A stretch of 64,000 bases of DNA from Anniella stebbinsi (taxonomy: Eukaryota; Chordata; Lepidosauria; Squamata; Anniellidae). Every line of letters begins with the position of its first letter. Within the stretch, counting starts at the first letter, position 1. The stretch lies in assembly GCA_029215795.1 (NCBI GenBank), contig JARDYH010000002.1, forward strand, positions 65,821,001 to 65,885,000, read 5' to 3'. A model generated the notes under the pieces. It ran no database searches and was not told the origin of the DNA. It saw only the letters and a program-made list of their open reading frames with translations. Positions 23,553-34,740 of the stretch are shown one piece after another. Position numbers and translations under genes: made by a program.

Positions 23553-23870
23553 TAGGCTGACCATATGAAAAGGAGGACAGGGCACATATAACTTTAACAG
23601 TTGTAGAAAAAAGGGAATTTCAGCCAGTGTCATTTGTATGCAATTAGTCCCTGGTGAAATTCCCTCTTCATCACACCAGTTAAAGTTGCAGGCACTATAC
23701 CAGAGTGACCATATACAAAAGAAGGCAGGGCCCCTGCAACTTTAACTGGTGTGATGAAGAGGGAATTTCACCAGGAACTAATTGCATACAAATAACACTG
23801 GCTGAAATCCCCTTTTCTCTACAACTGTTAAAGTTACATGAGCCCTGTCCTCCTTTTCATATGGTACATA
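23553..23870. mobile_element. Fold-back MITE, inverted dimer form
   Basis: It runs from TAGGCTGACCATATGAAAAG to the inverted TTTTCATATGGTACATA, with halves meeting near 23700 (CAGAGTGACCATATAC). Flanks GTATATT (23546-23552 and 23871-23877) match over 7 bp. Its interior is nearly the same as the copies at 32947 and 43365, including the ATGCAATTAGTYCCTGGTG loop. Confidence 0.78.
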
Positions 23871-23879
23871 GTATATTCC

Positions 23880-24722
23880 TATTTATAGGTTTTAGCTGTA
23901 TATGTTTTAGTTTTGTAAGGCTGCCCTGAGGCCCAGCATTGGGCAAAAGGCAGGATACTACTACTAATACTAGTAGTAGTAGTAATGTTTCAGATTTCAC
24001 TTCTGCATCTGATGTTCTTTTGCATTTATTTTTCTTTATAAACCATTCATATCTTAGGACTTCTTGTGTGGCATGTTTTCATTAGTTTAACAAGTTAAAA
24101 GGGGTATTCACTGTTTTCATGCTTATGTTATAAAATCTATTTTCAACAGGCCTAGTAACTTCAAGAGTAACAGAGTTGGGGAAAATCCTCAATTTCTTTG
24201 CTATCAGAGGCACTGAGTAAGGTACCCCTAGAGATAATTTAGACTGACCCCAACCACAAAACACTATTCCCCCTTCTGAAGAGATCTGGACCACAGACTA
24301 CTAAAGACAAACAAAGTAGCAGGCCATAATAACAGTTCTCATGTGGCCATTTGCCTTATGAGGCAGGTACTCTGTGGGCTACCAAATGGAGGGACTAACA
24401 AGTCATAAAGTTGCCTGGCTGGGTCTGCCAGAAATCCAGCCTCAACACTCCTGGAAGGTCCATGTTCTATAGCACCTGCAGTCAGATGAACTTGAGGGAA
24501 TCCCTCCCTCCACCCTTGGGTTTAATTTACTGGCTTCCCCTGGCTGGACCTTGCAGGAAACTATAGGTACAGACAGAGTAGGCATTCATAGCACACATAG
24601 AATTCTAAGACTGGCAAATCTAAAAGCAAGTGTGTTGCTTTTCAAGAACTAAGGAAATTCAATGGGTCTTACTTTTGAGTAAATATCTAGGGATGGAAAT
24701 GCAGCCTGTGCAAGAACTGAGT
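23880..24722. other. Unassigned DNA, no gene seen
   Basis: A short (ACT/AGT)n imperfect palindrome lies at 23955-23982. No coding signal. Confidence 0.4.
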
Positions 24723-25359
24723 AGGGTGACCATATTTGGGAAACCAAAAAAGAGGATACCTAGTGGGGGGCAGGAAAATGGCTTTCTGGAGCCACCTTAA
24801 AGTCCCCAATTGGAGCGGAGGAGGGGAAAGCATGTCATTCTCACCCCCACCCCACTGCCCCAATCAGGCCTTTTTCTATAATGTCTGGGAATGACACGTT
24901 TTCCCCTTTTAAGACCTTAATTGGAGCAGTGGGAGAGAATGACACACCTCCAGAAAGCATGTCATTCCCCCCTGCCATGCTAGTGGTGGCCTTAAAAGGG
25001 AAAGTGTGTAATTCCAGGTCATTATAGACTATTGCATAAAATCCCCCCTGACACCAAGGATAGAACAAAAACCAGGAGAAATCTGGGGAAATCGTGACAA
25101 TGTTTTTAAAAATTTATTATTGCGTTTATATCACACCTTTTTTTCTGCCAAGAAACCCAAGGCGGCATACATAATCCTCCTCCTCTCCATTTTATCCTCA
25201 CAACAGCAACCCTGTGAGGTGGGTTGGGCTGAGAGTCGGCAACTGGCCCAAAGTCACCCAATAGGTTTCCATGGCTAAGTGGGGAGTAGAACCCAGATCT
25301 CCCAGCTCCCAGTCCAACATTTTAGCCACTACGCCACACCCTAATGGACACCCTAGTAT
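24723..25359. mobile_element. hAT-like element (TAGGGTGACCATATTTGG family) with nested SINE
   Basis: It starts TAGGGTGACCATATTTGGGA and ends near 25359 in CACCCTA. The flanks GAACTGAG and GTATTGAG agree at 6 of 8 positions, so a diverged 8-bp duplication is possible. A second left end with the same words is at 55440. The interior 24780-25000 holds an inverted pair around 'gtcattctcaccccc' and 'gggagagaatgacac'. Confidence 0.5.
25104..25345 (-). mobile_element. tRNA-derived squamate SINE, near full length
   Basis: On the minus strand it opens with GTGGCGTAGTGGCTAAAATG, which matches a pol III A box, and then GGTTCTACTCCCCACTTAG, a B-box-like region with one change from GGTTCGAATCC. The body then carries the words complementary to 'aactggcccaaagtcaccca', 'ctgtgaggtgggttgggctg' and 'attttatcctcacaacag'. 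It ends in a short AT-rich tail near 25104. It lies inside the hAT-like element 24723-25359. Family name (Sauria/Squam type) is from memory. Confidence 0.72.
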
Positions 25360-25366
25360 TGAGCCA

Positions 25367-25418
25367 TGCCAAGTTGGAAGCAGATCGCTTTGTGCCTTAA
25401 TTTTTAGGATAGTTTTTT
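25367..25418 (-). repeat. Inverted fragment of the 25.4-26.1 kb array unit
   Basis: GCCATGCCAAGTTGGAAGCA followed by 'gatcgctttgtgccttaatttttagg' is the reverse complement of the start of the array unit (CTAAAAATCAAGGCATGAAC...AACTTGGCATGGC). The array therefore begins next to an inverted partial unit. Confidence 0.75.
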
Positions 25419-25443
25419 AAAAAGTTTGACTTCAATTTTTTTT

Positions 25444-26095
25444 CTAAAATTCAAGGCATGAACCAATCTGCTTTCAACTTGGCATGGCTAAAGCTTTACT
25501 TAAGAGGTACCTTGGTGCCAAGTTTTATCTCTTAATCTTTACTTTCTTTTTTTTTAATGTACTGCTCAAGGCCCTAGACCCCAAAGAGTATTGGGTTTGA
25601 AGTTAAAAAAAAATCCTAAAACTCAAGGCATAAACAGATCTGCTTCCAACTTGGCATGGCTCAATCCCTACTTAAGAGCTACCATGCTGTCAAGTTTCAT
25701 CCCTTTATCTTTAAAAATGATGGAATTGTAAGCATTTTAGTTAATTTAAACAATTACATTGAAGTTTTAAACATTTCTAAAAATCAAGGGATGAACAGAT
25801 CTGCTTCCAACTTGGCATGGCTAAATCTCTACTTCAGAGCTACCATGGTGCCAAGTTTCATCTCTTTATCTTTAATTTCATTTTTAAAACTTGTACTGCT
25901 CAAGGTCCTGGACCCCAAAGAGATTTCTGTTTGAACTTTAAAACATTCCTAAAAATCAAGGCATGAACGGATCTGCTTCATACTTGGCATAGCTATATCC
26001 CTACTTAAGAACTACCATGATGCCAGGTTTTATCTCTTTATCTTTAAAAATGAGGGAGATGCAAGCATTTTGGTTGATTTTTTAATGTTAAAAGT
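25444..26095. repeat. A-B-A-B dimeric tandem array, about 333-bp higher-order unit
   Basis: Four units start with CTAAAA(A/T)TCAAGGCATRAAC at 25444, 25616, 25777 and 25949. All share 'gatctgcttccaacttggcatggct', 'ctacttaagagctaccatggtgccaagttt' and 'atctctttatcttt' with small changes. Units 1 and 3 (172 bp) then carry TACTGCTCAAGG and GGACCCCAAAGAG. Units 2 and 4 (161 bp and a clipped copy) carry AAAATGATGGA and GCAAGCATTTTGGTTGATTT instead. The array is therefore two repeats of an A+B dimer, as in higher-order satellites, only on a very small scale. No coding function. Confidence 0.85.
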
Positions 26096-26220
26096 GTGTT
26101 CAACACATAACACTAGTTTTGATTTTATATTGGATGTCAAGATGGCATAACATCCTGGCTGACGCTGGCTTGTCAACTGTATAATATCCAGTCATCCGTT
26201 ACACAAAGCCATGAAATTCA

Positions 26221-26814
26221 TTAAACAAAAAACCTACGGTTTACAAAAACAATGTTAAGGCTCTACAGTTTCCAACCAAGCACCAAAAAGCAGGGAAATT
26301 GGGAGTTAAGGCTCACAAGCCTTAACGCCACATCCTCCCTAAGGAGGCAGAAAGTGCAAGTGAAATTCTCATTCTCCCAAAGCAGATAAACCATGAGGAC
26401 AGGGTGGAGAATATGATATGCAGACGTGACTGTGGGGTTGTGGAAAACTGATCATTCCTGACCATGGGACATACTGACTTGCAATGATGGGAGTTGTAGT
26501 CCAACACCTTTGGAGGGCACCAGGTTGGGGAAGGGCTGCTCTAAACAAAAAAAGAGAAGTAGGTGGCCCTAAGTTGTTCGTGATCAGTTTTCCACAACCC
26601 CACAGTCACCTCTGCATATCATATTCTCCACCCTGTCCTCATGGCTTATCTGCTTTGGGAGAATGAGAATTTCACTTGCACTTTCTGCCTCCTTAGGGAG
26701 GATGTGGCGTTAAGGCTTGTGAGCCTTAACTCCCAATTTCCCTGCTTTTGGGTGCTTGGTTGGAAACTGTAGAGCCTTAACATTGTTTTTGTAAACCGTA
26801 GGTTTTTTGTTTAA
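26221..26814. repeat. Long inverted repeat: two 234-bp arms, 126-bp spacer
   Basis: The left arm 26221-26454 and right arm 26581-26814 are the same length and reverse complements, with three mismatches that I can count (about 98.7% identity) and no indels. Each outer end is TTAA (TTAAACAAAAAACC and inverse). Each arm contains smaller dyads such as GTTAAGGCT-CACA-AGCCTTAAC and CCTCCCTAAGGAGG. The spacer 26455-26580 contains GGGAGTTGTAGTCCAACACC, part of a common sauropsid repeat. A transcript through this region would fold into one long duplex. I do not recognise the arm sequence. Confidence 0.96.
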
Positions 26815-26843
26815 TATATGTATATATATATATATATATATAT
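26815..26843. repeat. (TA)n microsatellite
   Basis: About 14 TA dinucleotides with one TG interruption abut the right arm of the long inverted repeat. A (CA)n tract lies further right, at 27106-27130. Confidence 0.95.
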
Positions 26844-27146
26844 AGTGCCATTTTTAGGGACAGGAGGAAAGCTGAAGAACTCCAGTGTGTATGTGATAAC
26901 AAAGTATTGAAAAGGCATTCCCAGTACCTCCCCCCCTCAAAGAAAAAGCAAAATAGGTTCAAAGTGAATAATGCCCATTGTCATTTGCCTTCAATCACTG
27001 CATTCCTTGATGGCAAACTTTTTTTTTTAAAGACACCTATCAGGTTTTAGTGTGTAAAATACTGGTCATTTTCTCAGGTACACTGAAATGTATGCACATT
27101 ATCACCCCCCCCACACACACACACACACACTCCTCTCTCCTCTATG

Positions 27147-27525
27147 GGGATCATCAGATGAGAGTTTTATAGCACGCTTGTTACTGGGTGCTCACGGATT
27201 TTCAGAGGTCCTATTCACAATGCTGTTCACCTCCCATGCATCTCCAGCTCTTTCTGGCCTTCTTCTCATGACAAAAAAAAAAGACCTTGGTAAGTCTGAT
27301 TTATTTTTGGAAATGGAACTTGCCGCCATCTCCTGCTGCGTGCAGGAGAAGGGACACGATAAAAACGCCCACTGAATGGGCCACGTGGTGGTTGTTTACT
27401 TCCTCTTTCTTCTGAGTTGAGTAACAGGAAGTATTGTGCAACAGAAGCAGGGGCAGAATAAGCAACAGTAGGGAACCGTGATTTCCTCCCGTCTGATGAA
27501 GCTCTAAATGTGGACAGTTTTCTAG
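27147..27525. repeat. MITE, 'GGATCATCAGATGAG' family, copy 1
   Basis: The left end, GGGGATCATCAGATGAGAGT, followed by 'tttatagcacgcttgttactgg' and 'cacggattttcagaggtcc', matches the copy at 53533. The right end near 27520, GTCTGATGAAGCTCTAAAT, is a partial inverse (TCATCAGAY). The left block is also the reverse complement of the conserved block of the 'TCATGTAGAGAAGCC' MITEs, so the two families are related. Confidence 0.6.
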
Positions 27526-27529
27526 ATTG

Positions 27530-29916
27530 GTGTAGCTCATGAGTGGTAGAGCAGTGCTCTCACTTGTTAATATATGTGCTGGTTTGATCCTTTAGTTAAG
27601 GCATCCCTAAGTGCTATTTTTCACTAGCATAATATTAGTGATTCACTATACAGTATGATTAGTAACATTATTGCTTGATCAAATGCCAGATGTACCCGTT
27701 TTGAATTTTCAATATACACAAATAGATGATACCTTCATAAATTTCTCTTTGCATCTACCAAGGAGACCTTATGTCATTTTAATTTGAATATGTTTTTGCA
27801 TTAATGTACATAGTAACATTCTTGTTTTAACTGTAATTTTAATTTTGCATGTGGATGAACTAGCATTACCTAATAAATAGGTTTAGTGGAAATGAAAAAT
27901 TCTTACTTTTGTTTTTTATATTCTTAGATGTTCTATGTAAAGTGATGTGGTAAGAGTCTTGAAGTTAGACTCATGTAGTTCGTGTCCCAACCGTCACTAT
28001 CCCAATCAGACGAAAGACACGTGTAAGATCAAAAACTGGCTGCAGCTCTTTAATCTCCTTCTTGCAAGAAATGACCATCTAGAAATCAAAACCTAGAAAT
28101 GGTGCTGGCTACAGATTTTTAGCAACCTTAAATAGTAAAAATCATACAGGGATATGCTTTTTTTTCAGTTAGCAACTAGATTCTACAAATTCTAACTTAT
28201 CTAAAATACACATAAGCTTCAAAGAATCTTCTGATGTGGATTCAATTAGTTCTGTCTCTGACTTCTAAGGGATGAAATGCACAAACTTTGCAATCTTGCC
28301 GGACATCTTTGTCTTCGAAGACTCATCAGAGGGCAAAGTCTATTGTAGTATCTTGTGTAACTTGGCATTAGGAATGTAGCTATCATTAACTTATCTACAT
28401 GTTTTCCTCTTGCTAAGTTAATTTGAGGTCTTCATGAGACACACCTTATTAACTTTTTAATTTCAGAGGCACGTATAAGGGAATTTTGAATTATTTTATA
28501 ACAGTGAGAATGGCAATGTTGTTAAGGTAGTAGGCCCTTTGTCAAACTTGAGTCCTGGCAAACAAAACAAATCATGTCCATGAGAATGTGCAGAGTACAT
28601 TTCCTTTCCCTTTAGGTCCATATACATCTGTGATTAAAGGGAAAGACTTGAAGGACAGAATATAATTTCCAGACATCTTGTTGATCCTTGACATATCTCT
28701 TTCTTAGACCCTAACTGTGGTTCAAACTGATCTCATTTTGGTTATGCATTAGTGCATGTAAAAATAGAAGTGAGCCAAGTTAATGTATGAGAATGCACAG
28801 AGAGCTTGCTTGCCATTCATGTCAGCACACTGAATGAGAACTCTAGAGGATACCCGAAGAAAGATGTCTTGTTCCTTCCATATGCTGTTGCTGTCTTTAA
28901 TTTGTATAATTTTAATCATACACCGAATGATGGAAACAACATGATTAGATTCTGAAACATTTTTGAAAGGTCAGGCACAAAGTCATTCCTTCTGAGAGGT
29001 CTTGCGGCTGTTTGTGCCTTTTGATGTTTGCGCCATCATGCAGACCTGATAAGTAGATGAATGACCATGATAGATGTGCATAATGAGAAAGTGATAAGAA
29101 TTCAGGCATCTGGCATGAGTTATGTGTCTGTCGTCCAAGAGCAGGGATGCTCTCACTTTTATCTTCACTCTCTAATTTCTTAATTACAAAGAAAGCATAT
29201 TTTCTGCCCTTTGCATATGTATTTCACAAATTGCTCATCCTAGAAATGACCCTATATTACTGTGTTTGTTGTATATCAAACATGTTTTACTTTTCTTGTC
29301 ATCTCATTTTTTAATAGAAAAATCGCATAGAAAGATAATGGTCATTGGATGGAGAAAGTGTCCGGGAAGGGGGAGGGCAGGAGGAGAGTTTAATCAACAA
29401 ACAAGCTATCTGTTAATGGTTCATATACCGTCTATTAATGGTAATACTTTTGAATCACAGATTTAATACAGAAAATATCAGGACAGAATTTAACAAAACG
29501 TTGCAAGAGATATTTTGCATCTGGAAAAAAGTGTGCCTGAATTGAGCTGAATTTGGTAAACGTAATGTGCGTTAAGTTCTCATTTCACTGATTTGGCTGG
29601 AAAGAAGATACCCTTTTTTCTTGACCGCAATGTCATATACAACTACCTAGTTTTATGCAACATGAACAGACCAAACTCTTCAAAGCCAATATCAGATTTA
29701 CAACATCCAAAATTAAGGGGTTATGAACCTTTGTAGGTTAATAATCTACACAAAAGCCACCAGACTTTGGTGAACAAACTGGCCTGATTCTAGGTTTTCT
29801 TGGTGATAAGCTGATCGTAAATAATGGTCTTTACATTTTAAAACTCTGTATGTGCATCTAGAAAATACATACTTTTCATTGAAATCAATAGATCTTAAAT
29901 ATACTGTCTTTTCAGG
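27530..29916. other. Unique AT-rich DNA, no gene seen
   Basis: I found no repeat boundaries and no coding frame over this 2.4-kb stretch. It is among the most repeat-free parts of the window. Confidence 0.45.
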
Positions 29917-30150
29917 GTGCAGTCCTAAACACACTGGCTAGGGAGTAAGTCTTATTGAATGAAATGGGACTTACATCTGTGTATACCTGTATAGGATTGT
30001 GCTTGTGTGGTTCCAGTCCTGTGCACTTTCCTGGGAGTAGCTTCCACTGCACACAGGGCACTCTCATGAACGTTAATTTAGAAGTAAGTTCCACTGTGTG
30101 CAATGGCTGGAGCTTAATTCCAGAAAAGTGTGCATAGGCTTGCAGCCCTA
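29917..30150. repeat. Two tandem copies of the squamate palindromic repeat
   Basis: The first unit has GGAGTAAGTCTTATTGAATG and CTGTATAGGATTGTG. The second has AGAAGTAAGTTCCACTGTGT and GTGCATAGGCTTGCAGCCCT. The shared ends and core are those of the repeat at 12005-12306. Confidence 0.6.
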
Positions 30151-31849
30151 AGCATGTTTCTCTCTGGAATGTTTTCTCTGTTCTGTAGATTTTAAAGTCC
30201 TTTGCCCCGTGTATTGCAGAGGATGCACCTCACCAAGCAGTTGAACTATCAGACTTGTATAGATTTTAATGAACTTCCAGTAGAATCACATGAAAGTCCC
30301 ACTGAAGAGGACAGAGGTTGCACACTAGTAGTATATTGCCTACACAATCATCTGACAGATTTAATTTATTGTATTTAGCTGCCAGAATGTATTTAGTGTT
30401 ACCAGAATGAACACAGAGCTTGCATTTTGCAAGTGATTTGACTGTATATTTCCCCATGACCAATAAGCTGTAAGTCACTGAAGTCAACTTTCTTTATTAG
30501 ACAGGTTTTGCTGCTCTTCTGGAATATAAAATAGTTTCATCATGTTATCAGGATAATTTAGTGAGAAATTCACAAAAATAAAATTGTGTACCTAAATAGG
30601 AGGGAAAATATTTTGTACCTTTTTTCCCCATTTAAATTTGCTTGGTCCTTTTCAAGCTACGATTTGTTTACTAGAGGCATTACAATTTAGTGAGACAAAT
30701 TAGGCTAAACTTTTTATCTCTGGTGGTTTGCACATGCACTGATTGAACTAGTATTTCTTCTAAAGATTGCCTAGGAAGATAAATGAACAGGAGGAGCAAT
30801 TAGAGTAAGGAAAAACTAAAGATTGGCTGACATGATTTAAGTTTACTGCAAAGGCAGTTTGTCATTTTGTCTCTATAATCTCTATCAGAATTGACTAAAA
30901 CCGTAAACATAAATCATTATACTAATTTATTTCTCCACGCTATGGACTGGGAGACAAAGATTTCATTTTTCCCCCCTACAGGCTTTGGAGATTAGAGCAT
31001 TCACTTTGTACTTTTTTAATACATAAAAACACAAAACCCAATGAGCCATTGATTGGTATTTTCAGCTACTTCAGATCAGAATTTGGTGGAAAGCCAACAA
31101 ACATTCCTAGTACTCTTTCTGATCTAGATATTTATTATATACAAAAAATAAAATGCATAAATTTAATTTTAAAAAATCTGAGTGGTGCTATCCCAATATC
31201 TAAATTAACATCCCATAGGTTAATTCCTCATGTGGAACCATTTAGCAATGAGTCTCTCATATGAAAACCTCTGGGACTGCTGAGTTTTTATGGTGAAGAA
31301 TCCAGCAGAATGCATAAGGACATTAAAGCATAAATCTCCATATGAAACCACAGAAGCATTTCTTGTTTGTACGTGAGCAATACAAACTGCACCACATTAG
31401 TAAAAAGCATTTGCAGAAGTTGCAGCAGGAAAAAGATTGCCAAAACACCTCCCTTCACAATTAAAAAAATCCTGGCATTGCTACAGCTCACTCTCTCCCG
31501 ATCTTTGTTCGATGCACATAGTAATTTCGCTCCACTATAAGCTACAATTCTTGTACTTACCTAAGGAGAAGGGGGATGTAAGACAGGGGACAAAATAAAT
31601 GTCCATCATAATTTGGCACATTCTAGGGTGTTCTATGTTGCCCTTATGTTTTTTAAAAAACCTTAGCTTAGTACTAGGGAACAGGCATATTAAAATGTAT
31701 GATTCGTTATATAAAATAATGGCTTGGATCCAGAATCATCATTCTGTCAGTGGAAGGATACTGCTGGCAGAATGGATTTCCGCAACTTCTCTTCTACCCT
31801 ACAGCAGCACCCCACCCTCTAAAACTGCTCTGGCATACTTACTTACTTA
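30151..31849. other. Repeat-poor DNA; candidate conserved non-coding region
   Basis: The part 30620-30960 is free of recognisable repeats, moderately AT-rich and dense in TAATTTA and CATGCAC-type words, the texture of vertebrate developmental enhancers. This is only a stylistic judgement. No exon is supported. Confidence 0.35.
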
Positions 31850-31915
31850 CTCTGACATACTTAGAGTAGACCCATTGAAATCAATAGAACATAAATTAGT
31901 CACAACTAAATTTCT
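31850..31915. repeat. Squamate palindromic repeat fragment
   Basis: AGAGTAGACCCATTGAAATC followed by 'aatagaacataaattagtcacaactaa' is the same variant found at 53445-53485 (AGAGTAGACCCATTGAAATA). Only one unit is present. Confidence 0.5.
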
Positions 31916-32424
31916 TTCCATTGGGTTTCCTAAGTATGGCTCCAATGCCCTTTCTTTATGTCTGGGGAAAGTAACGATCCAAAATGCTAGTATAGGAAGT
32001 GGAATAGATGGCCCTGGAAAAGCCTTACAAGGCATCTGAGTCCTACAAGCCAGAACATCATCTGGTCAGACCCTTGCTCAGCCCATATTTATCGCAGTAT
32101 GCCACAAATAAGGTAGGATTCAGGACAAGGAGCACTAAAGTTATGTTAGCCATGCTTAAATTTAGATATATTAATAATGGACATTAATAACTGAGTTTAA
32201 TTAATTAATGAAATACAATATTAAATGTAGAAGACAATTGTTGTTTTCCCTCCTTGAATAAATAAACCACATTATTATGAAATAGATTATTCTTACACTT
32301 ATATATATACACAACTGGTGCCAACCATTAAGATTTTACATTGAGAAAAGAAGGTGAAGTTGCAAATTGGTGCATTTATTTCTACCATCAATAACACTTT
32401 AGGAAGCAATTTTTAAAGATACAG
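31916..32424. other. Unassigned DNA, no gene seen
   Basis: AT-rich sequence with scattered TTAATTAATT words. A plus frame of 146 codons (31599-32039) overlaps a repeat and has no recognisable domain. Confidence 0.4.
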
Positions 32425-32803
32425 AGCTTATCTACATTAAAAACAAACAAACAAAACCAAATGCTTCCTTAACCAGGGTTTTCTGCTTCCATTTTCATTC
32501 TGGGATTACAACTGACTCAATTACATGGGTGGCTATGTTATAGGATACTTCCTATCTTTGCGTCCTCTATTCAATTCTATAAAACAGTGGCATCTATTGG
32601 CGGAATTATAGCACAATGACATCTTTACACAGGGCAGATTTTTTTTTAAAGCTGATTATCTGTGTTTTCTGACAGCGGGATAACGTGGAGGGATAGTGCA
32701 GGAGACATCCAGGCTGTTGACAACATCATGTAATTGACCGGCAAACTTCTGTGAGTGGCCAGTCACAAGCGTGTTATAAATCACTCGTTTAGAGAAGCCC
32801 TCA
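32425..32803. repeat. MITE, 'TTTAGAGAAGCCC' family, copy 5
   Basis: The left end, GAGCTTATCTACATTAAAAA, and the right end, CTCGTTTAGAGAAGCCCT, are an inverted pair. The block 'caacatcatgtaattgaccggc', 'ctgtgagtggccagtcacaag' and 'gtgttataaatcactcg' matches copy 3 at 13005-13080 closely. Confidence 0.65.
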
Positions 32804-32946
32804 GATGCTAGTTAGCTACCAAGCTCCTACTGGTTTCAGTGGGCAGTATTCAATGGGGCCATTGCCCAAGCGGCCCTTCCTGCCAATCCTATTGCACAAG
32901 TGGGAGCAACTGCTCAAGCAAGGGAGATTTAACGCTTCCTATAGGC

Positions 32947-33266
32947 TAGGCTGACCATATGAAAAGTAGGCCAGGGCTCATGTAGCTTTAACAGTTGTAG
33001 AGAAAAGGGAATTTCAGCCAGAGTCATTTGTATGCAATTAGTTCCTGGTGAAATTCCCTCTTCATCACAACAGTTAAAGGTGCAGGCACTATACTAGAGT
33101 GACCATATACAAAAGAAGGCAGGGCCCCTGCAACTTTAATTGTTGTGATGAAGAGGGAATTTCACCAGGAACTAATTGCATACAAATGACGCTGGCTGAA
33201 ATTCCCTTTTCTCTACAACTGTTAAAGTTACATGAGCCCTGTCCTCCTTTTCATATGGTCAGCCTA
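32947..33266. mobile_element. Fold-back MITE, inverted dimer form, perfect TSD
   Basis: It runs from TAGGCTGACCATATGAAAAG to its exact inverse TTTTCATATGGTCAGCCTA. It is bounded by a perfect 8-bp duplication CTATAGGC (32939-32946, 33267-33274). The two halves (about 32947-33100 and 33101-33266) are inverted copies and each is internally hairpin-forming through CTTTAACAGTTGT and its inverse. The 8-bp duplication assigns this family to hAT-type transposition. This is the reference copy of the family. Confidence 0.88.
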
Positions 33267-33274
33267 CTATAGGC

Positions 33275-34500
33275 TGCCCTGGAGTGAGTGGACATTTTCA
33301 TTTCTGGATTTGGACAGATCAGTGGAGCTCCGCTGACCTGCCCCCATTCCAGAAATGAGTTCCTCTTGGAAACGCTAATTAGAACTGGATTGGGGGAAAG
33401 GATGTTAAGGGTTGAACTGCCTCCTTTGCTAACAAATATGCAAAGAAAGAGTGTAGCTAGAATAGAAATAAACCATACAGCCATAGGGCTATAAATTTCA
33501 CAAGGGAGTCATTCCCATAATCAACTTCTCAGCCCATGATCTTACCCTCAGCAACCCTAAAGTACATTCTGGAGCACTGGTGAACACTGATGTTCCAGGA
33601 GAACTTTCCAGTACATCCATTGATGAGGCTCAGGACACCAAAAGGGCAATTTTCCCCATTATGAACTGACTATATTTTCTGATCATCCCCAGAACCCTGC
33701 TTCAAGTTGGTGCAGGTTCTGGAATTCCTTCCTGGACCGGAAGAGATTTGTTCCATAGGCTTTCTATATTAATTTTTCAGCAGCAGTAAAGGATGTGATC
33801 TTCCAGAGGGTTTGAGATTCCTTTAAGTTTGAAGTCTCTTAAAAAGGCAAGACTCAAAATTTTATTTTTATTTTTAAATTGCCTCCAGTGCATTCTGAGG
33901 ATTTGATGCAAGCCTGCTGTATATCCTATATTTTCATAGAGCCATATAATATGCATTTACATCAGCATGCGCCAGGGGGTGTGATTAGGTAATTTTAGAC
34001 TCTGGACTCTTTTGGGGGTCATTAATGTGTTTAACTTCATTTACTTTGAAATATGGTAGACTGGCCCTGCTGAGTTTGGGACTCCTGCTGCTCATTCGAT
34101 TGAGTGGGACCCTGAACCTCTGCCCCAAAGTCCTAACCTGGGCTTCTATAAATAAGTAATTTATAGCATGCTCATGAAAGGCCACTCATGTAAGTTTGCA
34201 GGTTGATTTCATGACATTGTCAACAAACAGGACATCTCCCATGGTTTCTCCCACTTATTCCATTTTTAAAAAGGTCAGACATAAACTGAAATAAACCCTT
34301 AATGGTCTAAAATCAGCAGTGTTTAAAGCTGGCGTAGAAGTATGAACCTGCCAAGGAAGGACTTCCCCTGCTATCGGACGGAGAAGAGGGTAAAATGTCT
34401 CCCTGCAACAAAGGGAGATAGATCTGAACCCCATCCCACCAAGAGCACCCTTTTGATTTCAGTGGAGCTTATTCCCAAGTAAGTGTGCTGCAGAGACATA
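33275..34500. other. Unassigned DNA, no gene seen
   Basis: Overlapping open frames of 60-77 codons on both strands reflect a local inverted repeat around GGAGCTCCGCTGACCTG at 33320-33345. Nothing else is supported. Confidence 0.4.
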
Positions 34501-34696
34501 GGGCTCCATCACACCAACTTTTTTTCCTAGTTTGCATCCACGGTTTCCCCCTCCATTTCCTTAGTAAGTTGAGTGCTGGGCACTTTCACGTCTGTGCATT
34601 GTTGCGCTATTTCAGCTCATGTATCTTTTCACCTGTATCACTACTATGCTGGCAAAATCTCCTGCCCTGTCCCCTACATTCTCCTTCCCCCTGCAA

Positions 34697-34740
<44 letters not shown>

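Noticed and set aside
25444..26095. CRISPR-like repeat-spacer pattern
   Set aside because: The units are long diverged tandem repeats with alternating tails, the genome is a vertebrate's, and there are no short exact repeats with unique spacers.
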